A stretch of 64,000 nucleotides of DNA from Epiperipatus broadwayi (Eukaryota > Onychophora > Udeonychophora > Euonychophora > Peripatidae), in NCBI GenBank assembly GCA_028023455.1, contig JAQFVV010006215.1, forward strand, positions 496,001 to 560,000. The letters are read 5' to 3'. Position numbers and translations under genes: made by a program. Shown here piece after piece: positions 33,851 through 45,670 of this stretch. Below the pieces are notes generated by a model. It did no database searches, was not told the DNA's origin, and was given only the letters and a program-made list of their open reading frames with translations. How positions within the stretch are numbered: the first letter of the stretch is position 1; each line of letters starts with the position of its first letter.

Positions 33851-35309
33851 ATGGGTCAAAAGTTACAAGAGTTTCTTAGCAAATTTTAACAGCATTCCAA
33901 ATTTTTAAAGAAAAATTTATAAGATGGAACAACCCATTGCAATTTCTGGATTTTTGATTACATGTTTTTTTTCTCAACATCAATTAAAAAAGAAAATAAT
34001 AATTTGGTAAGACTGTTTGCAGCTTCACGCACATTTTCTTAAGTGACTGTTGGTATTACTTATCACTGCTAAAAATCTGATAGATTTGAAAGAATAACTG
34101 ATGTTAAACAGAGACATATACTAGCTTCAACTTTATTTTTCATTTTCATGAGAGTAGTCTTTGAGACAGCTCACAAATAAGACAGCTCACAAATGTTTGT
34201 TAAGGGAACATCGAGGTGTTATGGAAGTCTAATGGTGAAATTTTTTATTTCAATTGATTAAAAAGAAAAAAAACTTAGAATGTTATCTTCTTGTTTTATA
34301 ATTTTACAATGTGCTTAAAACTATATTATTCTTACCATTTGAAAAAGACTATTGAATGACATTACTGCTTAGTAGTGTTGAGTTTAAACCTGGGTTTGCA
34401 ATTGTGATCTACAAATACAAATTCCAAAGTATGTTTAATAATTTATTAATACTCTAATCATAATATTCATGGTTATAGTAGTAATACATAAATTACCATA
34501 GTGATATGAGAATGTTAGTAGCGGTACCATTTCTTCAGCTACTACTGCCACATTCTTTGATTGCCACAACAATGATTGGTATAAATCATTGTCCATTCTA
34601 ATCTGGATGTGGTTCAATGTCTGGTGCTTCTGCTCAGGTGGCTGTTTCTCGATGATCCCTCATATTATATCTCAATGCTCAGTTGATTGTTGGTCCTGAT
34701 ACTAATATGCACATACAATATTAACGAGACTATGTATGTATGTGCATGTTTACCTATATATATGATACTCTGAAATCCACATTCATTCTTGTCAATGTAG
34801 ACATAGTTAATCTTCTCTGGAATTCAGCCTTGACATTGCTATTTTTTAGACTACTGACAATGATGGTTTGGCTGCTGCATGTCCATACTTACTTGTGTCA
34901 ACTCTTCTTGTAGTATCTGTTCTTGCTGTGGTTAGCTTCCATATGCTCCTTTAAGATCTCTTTGATTTAGAAAAAATTTTGTTTTAGTAATTAATATTCT
35001 GAAAGAAAAAAATCAAGTGCTTCGTCAATCCATAATGAAAGCCAAATAATCAACAACTTTTCTATTGGATGGGTATCATTTTGAGAATGTGCCATAATTT
35101 AAATATCTTATTTGCTTTTATTCTAATGACTGATTCAAATAGTAAAATCCATTAAAAACTTTGATAAGTTGCAAATGCTGTTGTTGTACGTATTAAGTTA
35201 AAAGATCAGAGACATATCATTACAGAGATAAATTAAATGTACACAGGGCTATTATTTTGACCAATTTATTATTCAGATGTCAAACATTAAGGGTCTATCA
35301 ATGTGACAT
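33851..35309. other. AT-rich spacer
   Basis: A GC-richer stretch at 34500-34960 has short frames without domains. GAGTTTAAACCTGGG near 34380 resembles a lone B box. No element defined. Confidence 0.4.
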
Positions 35310-35455
35310 AGTCATGCATGATTTGGTGCAGTGATGAAGTGGCAGACTCTGGTATCAATCTTCTTAAATCACAACCTACTTCTGCAACTTCCAATGCTTG
35401 AACTTTTTATGAATTATTGAGCAATGAAATACTTGATTATTTTTTTAATGTAATA
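35310..35455 (+). mobile_element. Family G tRNA-like SINE
   Basis: GCAGTGATGAAGTGGCAGACTCTGG, the tRNA-like head, then CAACTTCCAATGCTTGAAC, TATGAATTATTGAGCAA and ACTTGATTATTTTT match the family at 20985 and 52195. Confidence 0.5.
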
Positions 35456-35835
35456 CAAAAGCACTGAAAGAGTTTCAAAATCTTAAATAAGATATGATAT
35501 TATTGAATACCAATTGTCAAGTGCTATCTTCATTATCGTGGCTGATTAAAACTGAAGATATTATACAATGGCTAATGTGCTAAAGTCAATATCCCAAGAT
35601 AGCAAGTAAACAGACTAGAGGTCTGATATGTGATGTATGTGGATGTCTTTGTGTTCATAAATTGTTATGTATAACCATTACAGAACTCATATTTTACTCT
35701 TTATTCTTTTGTCTTTGTGTCTCTATTAGACTGATTGCATTCATTTAAGAATGGCTTCTGGAAGTGTCAGTTAATTCTATTTATTTTTAAGAAAAATCTG
35801 TAATTCACTTAGTCAGTATACCGAATGTTTCTTAT

Positions 35836-36225
35836 AAATGTAAGTAGAGGGATTTGAACTTAGGATTTCTCAGTCTATATTCATTCTACAACTTAGGATT
35901 CTTCAATCTATATTTATCCTCCACTTCATCTCAAACAAACAACCGAAAATAATGTACCACATACATGCGAAAAAGATGGATGATCTCTAATATATATATT
36001 TTGTATAGAAATAGAACTCTTAATATAAGCAGAGTATTGTTTGTATATATGTGTGGGAAATTATGATTTGGCCCAATTGATGAATGTTGGTTCTGCATGA
36101 AATACATATATTGGGATCATTTATCTTTTTGCATGTATGCAGTCATGTTTAACGGTTGTTTGAAATGGAGTGGAGGATGAATGTAGACTGAAAAATCCTA
36201 AGTTCAAATCCCTCTACTTACATTT
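35836..36225. mobile_element. Family B palindromic retroposon, 390 bp, old
   Basis: AAATGTAAGTAGAGGGATTTGAACTT at the left mirrors AAGTTCAAATCCCTCTACTTACATTT at the right. The right arm holds a degraded hammerhead (TTGATGA, ATGTTGGTTCTGCAT, GAAATACATATATTGGG). The left arm has a local duplication of CTTAGGATT...CAATCTATATT. No TSD or tail read. Confidence 0.7.
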
Positions 36226-37110
36226 TTAAAAAATCTTAACTGTAAATTTGCAAAATCCATTTGTTAGCTTTTAATAAATAATTATGATTTCAATTTCTTT
36301 TAGTTTTAATTACTATTTATTCATTTACAAGAGTCAAGTCTGAAGTTTATTTTTTTTAAAAAGAAAAAAGATTTCAAAAGTAAATAAAAGAAGTTTATTT
36401 AAGAAAATAATCTTATCTTCAAAGAAAAATTTTAAAAGTAAAATATTTGGATCCCCATTTCCCTCTTTCCTAATATATGAGATATTTGTCTGTTTTTGTT
36501 TTTTATAAGATAATAACTGATCTTTTTTTTTCCTCCGTTTTTTTCTTTTATGAAAGAATAATATTTAAACCTTAAGGGAAGAACTCATGGAATTTATAAG
36601 AATAAAATAACATGAGCTTAGCAAAAGAAAAATGTTTACTTCTGAAAATAAATGATAAAAAAAAATCGTTTTTATAGCATAAAAAAAGACACATCATGAA
36701 TCAATTAGTTTATATATATATTTGTTTTTCAAGGTGTTTTATTTTCCCCAAAGAAATAATTTTATATCAAAATGTTGCACATCAAATTAAAATTGAATAA
36801 ACAAAAAATAATTGCAATGAATTGTAAAAATAATACACTCATTTATAAACCATTGCTTATATGATAAAACATCGGCGTGTTTCAGCTATGTAATTCTTTA
36901 ATAATCATTAAAAAAATATGATACAATATTATATACCATAGGATGGAACCGCCATAAATTAAGATATAAATAAAGTCAATAAAAAATTAACCAATAAGAA
37001 AATAATATAGTATATTTAGAAAATACATACATACATATACAATCAATCATAAACAAGTATGACCATTCAATTCCAAAGTTTAAAAAAATGGTACTTAGAT
37101 ACTAGTCTGG
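36226..37110. other. AT-rich spacer
   Basis: Long A/T homopolymers, no repeat family, no coding frame. Confidence 0.5.
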
Positions 37111-37502
37111 CGGTAAAATTTTAGTCTTTATTAAAATCATTATGATTATCTATAATTGCTAAATATTTGGAAGTATTTAATTAAGTAAGTAAATTTAATT
37201 TTCAAAGATAAGTTATTGAAGATCTCTAGAGTATTTTTATATTTACTATACATTCTTTATTGACTTCTAGTTACGAACCTACTTATCCTTTAAAAATAGC
37301 CATCTTTTGTCACGTAAATAAATTGATATTAATACAAAAAGTGGCGTTGTTATTTACAACTTTTTTTTAAAATGATGCTTTAAAATTTGAAAGTTAAATG
37401 AAATGATTATTTTAATCATTGAAAGTTAAATCAACTTAATTAAATAAAACGTACTATCAAATATCTAGCTATCATAAATAATCATAAGACTAAAATTTTA
37501 CC
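37111..37502. mobile_element. MITE-like element with terminal inverted repeats
   Basis: CGGTAAAATTTTAGTCT at 37111 is matched exactly by AGACTAAAATTTTACCG ending at 37503. Weaker complementarity continues inward for about 80 bases. The interior of about 220 bases is unrelated on the two sides. Total length and TIR form suit a non-autonomous DNA transposon. No TSD is evident and no transposase is present, so the superfamily is unknown. Confidence 0.5.
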
Positions 37503-37685
37503 GCGATTAATATTTAAGAAAAACACTTCTAGAAATTAGTTTTGCGATGTTTAGAAACCAATCTGTGAAACACAAATACATTCATATATATAATATGGCG
37601 GTGTTTTTTCTATTTATTTGGATATTTTGCATTGTTGTTTTTAATTTCTTTAGCAGAAAACTTTTTTTTTAAGTATGTCAACACC

Positions 37686-38135
37686 ATATCTAATTATATA
37701 TATATTTCTTATAATACTTCTTTCATATACACTTCAATGCAAACAAATTTTCTTGAAACACTTCTTTATTTTCCTTACAGTTTCGATTGTCCAGCAGTCA
37801 TCATCAGAGCTATAATATTTGAACAATATAATACATAATCATCACTTTATATATATATAAAATACACATGTATATAAAAATATATACATAATATCCCCTA
37901 CATGCATACATATGTGTATTATATATATATGAAATGATGTTTATGTATTATATTGTTCAAATATTGTAGCTCTGATGATGACTGCTGGACAGTCAAAACT
38001 GTAAGAAAAATAAAGAAGTCTTTTAAGAAAATTTGTTTGCATTGAAATGTATATGAAAGAAGTATTATAAGATATATATATATGAATATATGCAAAAAAA
38101 GTAAAAGAGAAGAATGAGAGAATATATATCTAATT
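37686..38135 (+). mobile_element. Family C fold-back retroposon with tail and TSD
   Basis: ATATCTAATT at 37686-37695 and 38126-38135 (10 bp) encloses 430 bp. The palindrome starts flush at the left, with arms of about 150 bp (left to about 37850, right from about 37925). The right arm is followed by a tail of about 40 nt (to 38125). Each arm contains CTGATGATGACTGCTGGACA, (G/A)AAACTGTAAG and AATAAAGAAG. The polyadenylation-like signal lies in each arm. A small TSD in AT-rich DNA is weaker evidence than the longer ones. Confidence 0.65.
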
Positions 38136-38627
38136 GTATTTATATGCTGGACTATTTCCATCATCTAATATGAGTATTGAATATCTTAAAAAAATAACTT
38201 TATTTAAATATCCCAAAATACATTCAACTGTTAGTAATAAAACACATATTAGTAAATGTACAATGTTTTGAAAGATATTATTCTTCCCTCTTCTTTAGTT
38301 GTTGCTGGCCTGACCACCTGGATTCTTAGATTCTTAAGTATTGAATTTTAAGGTAACATTAACCAATTGAGCCATCCTGCCAGTGTTACCTTAAAATTCA
38401 ATACTGAAGAATCTAAAGGTTGAGATTCGATTCCCATGCTATAACTGTCACTAATCAGGCCAGCAACATCTGATGAAGAGGGGAGAATAATAAAACATGC
38501 ATATACAAATCTGTGTACTATTACTAACAGTTGAATGTATTTGGAATATTTAAATAAAGTTAAATTTTTCTTAGACATTCAACACTCACATTAGATGATG
38601 GAAATAGTACAATATATAGATACAATT
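38131..38627. mobile_element. Family D tRNA-derived fold-back
   Basis: Inverted repeat of about 500 bp centred at about 38371, directly abutting family C. On the minus strand the centre reads GATGGCTCAATTGGTTAATG, a canonical tRNA A box. The right arm carries GAGATTCGATTCCCATG, a B box, on the plus strand. Arms continue through CAGGCCAGCAACAT and ATATTTAAATAAAGTTA to GATGATGGAAATAGT. It is a tRNA-derived SINE duplicated in inverse orientation. The older copy is at 3756-4180. Confidence 0.65.
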
Positions 38628-41029
38628 AAAATACTATCATCACAAATCTTCAGAAAAACACCATATCTAATTCCAATGTATTACCTTCTTTGCCATATTT
38701 TCCCAAAGGAAACAATCAACATTACAAATCTTTAGAATATTTTACAGATAATTCTTATAATATAAACAGGATTATATCTTTCCATAAAAACTATGTCCAA
38801 GTTTATCATAAAACACTTCTAAAAAGTCTTGTATTGTTCACTTGTTTTGCATGTCCAAGGCAACAAAGGTGTGATTTTATAATAGTGGACTCTATAGTTC
38901 CACACCCAGTAAATGGAAGAACTTATTGACTGGTTTTGTGATCTTGCCATTGTAGTTTTAAAATTTTACAGAACATTCTTACATGAAATTTTCTAATGCC
39001 TTTATATTTCATATTCAAATCTTATTTTCAAACAATAAATTAAGTAAAATGGCAGCTCTATATAGAGCTTACTTAGTCGCAGTAGTTATATCCCTATAAT
39101 TAAATATATATTTTTAACTTATTAAAAAATGAAATAACACCTTGGAGTCTTAGTTACACTTCAATACCTAAATCTATCTTAAGAGAATTTAATGCTTTGG
39201 GAATATGATAATCCCTGAAGATACAAATGAGCTATTTTAGTGTTTAGTAGCTGTTGAGATTTAGTACATATAATAAATACTTCTAAAGAGTGAATGTTAA
39301 TTTTCTTGTGAATATAGTTGGAATAAGATCTTTTTTTAATGAAAGTACCATTTTAATCTTGGTACATATAAATCTGTGATCTGACCCACATCTCTTGTTT
39401 TCTTATTCCTAGTTATAAAGTCGAAAATAATGTATGGAGCAGTAAAATTCTGCACAATGATTTCAGAACAAAAATAGCCATAAAATCAGAAACAAAATAA
39501 TAATAATAATATTTATGAAAATATGAAAATAAAGTAATATATTGTAACAGGATGAGGGGTGTCAGAAGGAAAGAAAAATGAATCTGGGTGATGGAATAAA
39601 TCAACATCAACCCCAAGACAATACAAAATCAATAATTTATAAAAGTATATATAAATATAAAATATTTAAGGGAGAGAATGAGAACTCTCAGAGATCAGCC
39701 AGCTAACTCAGAAGAGCAACTAAAACATAATCACCCACCAGCATTATAAAGTAAAAGTAAGTATAAATAAATACTCAAGAGAAATAACCATCCATCATCA
39801 TCACTGATGGGAATAAACGAATTAGTACAATAAATCAGAATAAAATCAACAGACCATCTTGTGGCTGGATTGAAAATGGGTCTTCTTTAGACCAGGCTAA
39901 CTATTGAACCTTTGCCAGCTTGGGCAATTATTTAAACATAACTTGGATGCACCATTTAAGTGCCCATCCATTAAAATACACAATAATCAGAAATCAAAAC
40001 AATAATGCTGGGACATTAAAACATGTTGATCATCATCAATGCTCAGGCCACTTATACTGGCCAACTATAAACTTAACTTTTAAATAAGACAAAAAAATAA
40101 AAGGTAGTGCATGGCTTTAAAGAGTATCCTCTTTTGCACCAACCAGGATGATGATTGATCATCTCTGGATGCCCCAAAGCACTAAATACACATCCCCATT
40201 TATATATTCATCCCGTGCTTGAACCTAGCTCAGAGAACACAAGCTCTATTACTGTATGTGACTAAGAGATGGTGGAAACAATTTTAACAATTAACTAGTT
40301 TATTAATAACAATAAAGGTAAGTGATATTTAAAGTCTTATTGGATAACATTTCTGATTTTGAATGATACACAATAATAATCACACTGTAATTTGCAAAAT
40401 TACTACAAAATTCAAGTTATTACATCAATTGCATTATTTCTTAATTAGTTTCTATAAATGCATATATATATCCATACATAGACATGCATTTTATAATATA
40501 CAAGGAATACATTTCTATTAACATAAAATAATTATATAAAAAAAAGGTTAAACTTTATATATATATGCTGCACACAGATGCACGATTTAGGTATATACAC
40601 TTAATATTCAATAACAAAATGCTTAAATTTGCATATATGTCATATTTGACAAGCATTGAGATATATGTGCACACAGATTATTTATAAATTTAATTTTGTC
40701 AAACAATAAATAGCAATAATTTCTACAATTACAAATTGCGCTTGAATATACATAAAATTTACATTTTTAATCAGTATTAAAAAAAACTCAGTTTATCAAA
40801 TTCTATTACAGCTTTCTTAATTCCTTTTTTAAAAAAAAAGTATAGTCACTTTTCGAGAGGTTAGAAAGCTTTTTATTAGGTTACCTCTTAACTAATTATA
40901 AATGTCTTTAAATTTAAAAATATAGATTTAAAATGTTTTCCCAAATGAATTATTTAAAAACAACTCACTTTTGTATGCACGTTTATCTGTGCTTCTCTTC
41001 GCATATGTAGACACAGCAGCATACATATA
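38628..41029. other. Unclassified stretch, probably old repeats
   Basis: A 79-codon frame at 38690-38929 (MPYFPKGNNQHYKSLEYFTD...) shows no domain. The stretch 39660-40260 is less AT-rich (GGCTGGATTGAAAATGGGTC, CCAACCAGGATGATGATTG) and reads like a decayed element, but no ends or coding motif were found. AATAACAATAAAGGTAAG near 40308 recurs at 54838. Confidence 0.35.
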
Positions 41030-41580
41030 ACTACTTCTTTATTCAGCTGGTGTTTCTCTTGGGCAAGTTGTTTTCAATCCAGGCAATTGTCATCATCAGG
41101 TAAAAGTACATAATTCAGGTATGGTTGGCTTTTTTTCTTCTGTAGTCAGTTCCACTTATACTTGGTTTTTGTAAGTTTCAGGTCAGCAAGCTGTTTTCCA
41201 GAACACTTTTAAGGCTATGAATTACAAAGAATCTTGACCTATTTCCTCCATGTAGATTCAAACTCCTGCTAAGGAAAACAGTCTACTATCTTGCCTTCTT
41301 ACATCCTCATGGCAGTTCTCTTGATAATTATTCTAGCCATCTTTGCAGCTAGCTTTACTATGGCCATTTTCTGCTACAGTTACCAACTCTTCACAAAATA
41401 CTTGAGCCAACTTTACAGCTTGCTCTTCTGCTAACTCTTACAAAACTGCAAGCCAAACTGTTCTCTTCAAAAATCACTATACAGACTGTTTGTTCTCTTC
41501 AAAAAATCATTACCCAGACTGGCGCTAATTTTGTTATCAGCCCTTTTATAAAATCATCTAAGGTGATAACATCTTGATTT
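41030..41580 (-). mobile_element. Retroposon related to family C, minus strand
   Basis: On the minus strand a GC-richer body of about 480 bp ends CCTGATGATGACAATTGCCT, then GGATTGAAAACAACTTG and GCTGAATAAAGAAGTAG. This is the same 3' end plan as family C (CTGATGATGAC..., AAAAC, AATAAAGAAG). Upstream, AGTTTGAATCT near 41250 may be a B box. ORF-free. TSD not read. Confidence 0.45.
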
Positions 41581-41921
41581 TCAAAACATACATGTTTTAA
41601 TTAATTAAAAAATTTTGAAAACAATATTGTGTTTTTACATTTCACAATCAGAATAATAGTAATAATAATACAATATTTATATTTATTCAGACCTTTTCAA
41701 AGTTTAATTTATAAAACAATATTTTAAATCAGAGTTATTATTTATTATTTATTTATTTTTTTATTTCAATGAATGTAGAAAATATCTACCATAATTTTTG
41801 TCTGTGTTTATTTCTAGTCCTTTCAACTTTATATATATATGCACACACACTATAATGTGTCTATGTAACCCAATTGGTTACAATATTTAAGAAATAAACC
41901 TGTTGATGATGATAATAATTA

Positions 41922-42200
41922 TTATTATTAAGATTAAACAGGCAAAACTCTCCATACAGTAATGCCACTCAGTGCCAACCAAAGTAATCAATGGATGCCA
42001 CAAGCCTGAAACTAGTCTGGGGATATTGGATGAGTAGACACTAGATGGAGATTTTATGTACAAACCTTCTGGCATCCATTGATTACTCTGGTTGGCACTG
42101 AGTGGCACTACTGCATGGAGAGTTTTGCTGTTTAATAACAATTATGTGCTAGCATAAGAAATGGTGATCATGTGATGTTTAGTGGTTTATTATTAAGATT
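41922..42200 (+). mobile_element. Family A palindromic retroposon, copy A6
   Basis: TSD TTATTATTAAGATT at 41922-41935 and 42187-42200 encloses 251 bp. The palindrome begins flush with AAACAGGCAAAACTCTCC; the left arm is only about 65 bases long before the right arm begins, so the element is asymmetrically deleted. The tail AGCATAAGAAATGGTGATCA...GATGTTTAGTGG is complete. The ribozyme core is truncated (only the GAAACTAGTC half remains). Confidence 0.88.
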
Positions 42201-43207
42201 CCAATATGCTAAGTATTGCTTTTAATAAGTTAAAAATAGGATATTTTATTATAAAAAAATAATTACTGCAACAAAGCTCTATAAAGCTACCATTTTATCT
42301 AACTTATTGTATGAAGGTGTGACTTGGAAACCCTATTGATGCAATATAAAACATTAGAAAAATTTTATGTAAGGTCTTATGCACTGTAAAATTTTAAAAA
42401 TACAAAGGTAAGATCATAAAACCAACAATACATTCTTCAATATGATCTAAAATAAATTTTTCTGAAGGTGACTACATTAGCTTGTATGCAGCAGTTAAAA
42501 ATATCAACTGAGAAGTTATGCATAATTCCAGAAATGCATCAAAAGTTGCAGAAAATTTTAAAAAATTACTTCTTAATAATAAAAAGAAATTTATTTCTTT
42601 AACTATCAGATCCCACAAATATACTAAGTGGTTCTCTAGAAATCTTATAAAAGGCATTTAAAAGAAAACATTTTCATTCTTATAATGTATCTAAATAATT
42701 TTGAGAATTATTGTTCACTTAAAAAAAAAATTATACATAGAAAATATACAAAAAATATATACAATGAACCAAATAAATTTTGGGGCATTATGAAAAGCTG
42801 TTAAACATAAGATATAGTAACTACAGATATTAAACCTGATAAATTCATGAAATACTTTTCTTTTTATAGGACCCTATATACTATCCTTTTGCAGATAATA
42901 TCTTAGTAAATGACAACATAAATACTATAAACACTGAAGAAATCATAAACACTGCTAGATATTCAAAAAATAAAAGAAGCATTGCCCATGATAACATACA
43001 GAATTCATCTACAGTTGTATAGAATTATTAGTATGAGCTTTAACATATATATTCAATCTAATATTAGAAACATTAACCTTCACTGACTATTATAAAATCT
43101 CAAAAATATTATAATTCCAATTTATAAACCACAAAATAAACCAGATTCTTCTACCAATATGTGCAAAACTATTTGAAAATATTATTTATTATAGAATAAT
43201 ATACTAA

Positions 43208-44140
43208 TTGAAAAATATCTTTCCATCATCCATACATGGAGTTATTTCTGGATGCTCCATAGAAACAAATTTATTACATATTTCAGATGCTATATCACAA
43301 GCCATAGATCTCAAATATCAACTTGATGTCATTTACTTTGATCTCTCTAAAGCTTTTGATAAAGTCAATCATGGGATTCTTTTGCTGAAAGCAAGTGCAA
43401 TGAGTTTATCCATTTATATATCTGATTTAACATCTATGGTAAATGCAAAAAAATATTTTATGTTATGCTGATGATATCAAGATATGTATAGAAATCAGAA
43501 ATGAAAATGATCCTAAAATATTGCAAAGTTGTGTTAATGGATTTTCTAAATGGTGTGAAGCTAATAACATGAAAATAAATCCAACTAAATGTAATATACT
43601 ATCTTATTCCAAGAAAGCCATGATTAATATAGCTTATTATGATATTAATAGTAGTAGAATACCTAGGAATAATATACAGAATGATTTGGGTATTACCTTA
43701 ACTAATAATTTCTCTTTTAATAATCACATTCAGATAGCAATAAATAAATCCTATAAAATTATGGGTTTGATATTGAGATTAAATATTAAATTCAAATTAG
43801 AAACCTACAAACTACTTTTTAATACACTGATAATACCAGTCCTCCACTATGGATCTGTAATATTGAATAATGACAATTATTCAACAATAAATAAACTTTC
43901 AAAAAATTCAAGATAAATATTATACATACATTCATGATGATACATATTTAAATAAAGCATATAGTATGTACTGTAGAAGATTAATAGCAGATTTGATGTT
44001 TTTACTTAAATTAATAAATGATGAAATATCATCAGAATATATGACAAATAAGATTTATCTCAGAATTCCAACTTTTAAATCTAGAAATGAAGATTTATTT
44101 TATTTACAGACATTAAAAAGAATAACTTATTCTACAATTT
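43208..44140 (+). pseudogene. LINE RT, first copy, motif B deleted
   Basis: YQLDVIYFDLSKAFDKVNHG (43320-43380) is motif A. After a gap, IYISDLTSMV is what remains just after motif B. CYADDIKI (about 43461-43485) is motif C in the next frame. Further on are INPTKCNILSYSKK, NDLGITLTNNFSFNNHI and PVLHYGS. The C-terminal domain begins CRRLIADLMFLLKLINDE (43972). Frameshift between A and C; dead. Confidence 0.82.
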
Positions 44141-45029
44141 ACAGGTTACAGGTGGAATATGTCAAATTTAATAATAATATTTTATCTAATTTTGAATGTA
44201 AATTGGGAGTTTCTCAGGATAGTATTTTAGCACCCATGCTTTTTAACATTTATATGAAAGACTTTAAGGATTATTTAAATCTTATCTTTTATGTTATGCT
44301 GATGACTGTAAAATCTTTAGGAGAATCACATCAGTGACTGATAGCACTCTCTTTCAAAAGGATATAGATAATTTTAGTGCTTGGTGTGATCTAAATAATA
44401 TGACAGTTAAATTCAGTAAATGTTCCTTAATCTCATACTCTAAAAAATTTGATGTTTTACATTTTTTTTATTTTATTAATTCTCAGAAAATTAATTCTGT
44501 TGAATCCCAAAAAGATTTGGGAGTTATATTTTCTAGCAATTGATCATTTCTTCCTCATTTGGAAATGATTATTGGTAAGGCTTTAAAAATTATGGGTGCT
44601 ATCCTAAAATATGTTTGTCATTTCAGTGATGATACAAAATTCAAATTATTTTTGTCATTGGTTTTCCCATCATTGAATATTGTTCAATCATTTGAAATGC
44701 TAGCTCTAAACAGGGATGTAATTTATTACAATCAGTGTCTAATAAATTTCCCAAATATGTTTCTCTGGGAAATAAAATTGTTTTTCATCTTTGTTAATGA
44801 AATAGTTATTATATCTGACCCAATTTCTACTATTATAATTAGATCTTATGTGCATAATACTCAGTCTGCTTCTGTTTGTTATATTAAAGCATGTCATTCC
44901 AATGTCTTTAAATTTTCTCCTTTATTTAGGCTACCATCTTTATATAATCAGATTTGTAGTAATACTAATCACTTCAATTTAGATTATAAACAATTTTGTA
45001 ATATTATTAAATTTAAATGCCATAATTGA
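44141..45029 (+). pseudogene. LINE RT 3' part, second copy
   Basis: LGVSQDSILAPMLFNIYMKD (44198-44260) is motif B with QD instead of QG. FYVMLMTVK is motif C (YADD) read in a shifted frame. SAWCDLNNMTVKFSKCSLIS, then QKDLGVIFSSN and the C-terminal FSPLFRLPSLYNQICSNTNH follow, ending FCNIIKFKCHN at 45029. It is about the last half of an ORF2. Two frame breaks. Confidence 0.8.
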
Positions 45030-45200
45030 TTGGTTTAAATTGATTTTGTTTATATATATATATATGTTAAATTGATTGTTTCTTTTTACTATTATGTTAC
45101 GTACATTATGTTTATACCTTTTGATTTTTTTTGTTTTTAATGTGTTAATCATAATTGGCTACATGCTGTTGTTTGGCACTTAAATAAATGAATTTTAATG

Positions 45201-45670
45201 AACTACCACTACTATTACTACTACTACCACTACTATCACCACCACTACTACTTCTCCTACTGCTGCTGCTACTGCTATGATTACTACTACCATCACCATC
45301 ACCACTACCACCATCACTACCACTGCTACTACTACTACTACTGCTACTGCTGCTGCTGCTACTGGTCCTGCTACTGCTACTGCTACAACTACTACCACCA
45401 CCACTCCCACCATCACCACTACCATCATCACTACCAATACAAACACTACTAATACTACTACTACTACCACCTCCACCAATACTACTATTACCACTACCAC
45501 TACCACCACCACTACTACTACTATTACTACTGCTGCTGATATTGCTACTACTACTACTAGTAGTAGTAGCAGTAGTAGCAGTAGTAGCAGTCATAGCAGT
45601 CATAGTCATAGTCATAGTAGTAGTAGTAGCAGTAGCAGCAGCAGCAGCAGTAGCAGTAGCAGTAGCAGTA
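45201..45670. repeat. Self-complementary trinucleotide microsatellite
   Basis: Compound ACT/ACC/GCT triplets run to about 45558, then switch at CTACTACTAGTAGTAGTAG to AGT/AGC triplets to 45669. The second half is the reverse complement type of the first, so the tract can fold back. It starts where the LINE 3' end stops. Long frames rich in Thr, Ser or Val on either strand are repeat artefacts. Confidence 0.9.

Larger units (their letters stand above)
42440..45200 (+). mobile_element. Two partial CR1/jockey-like LINEs in tandem
   Basis: A linker region (42440-42830, ending EPNKFWGIMKS) leads into a first RT (43208-43916). A C-terminal domain then runs to about 44140, where the sequence jumps back to RT motif B of a second copy, which continues to its own C-terminus at 45029. 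The 3' UTR ends GGCACTTAAATAAATGAATT near 45190. Frames are broken but blocks are long, so decay is moderate. Confidence 0.8.

Noticed and set aside
38348-38578. Protein-coding exon in family D
   Set aside because: The frame lies inside an inverted tRNA-derived repeat and has no domain.
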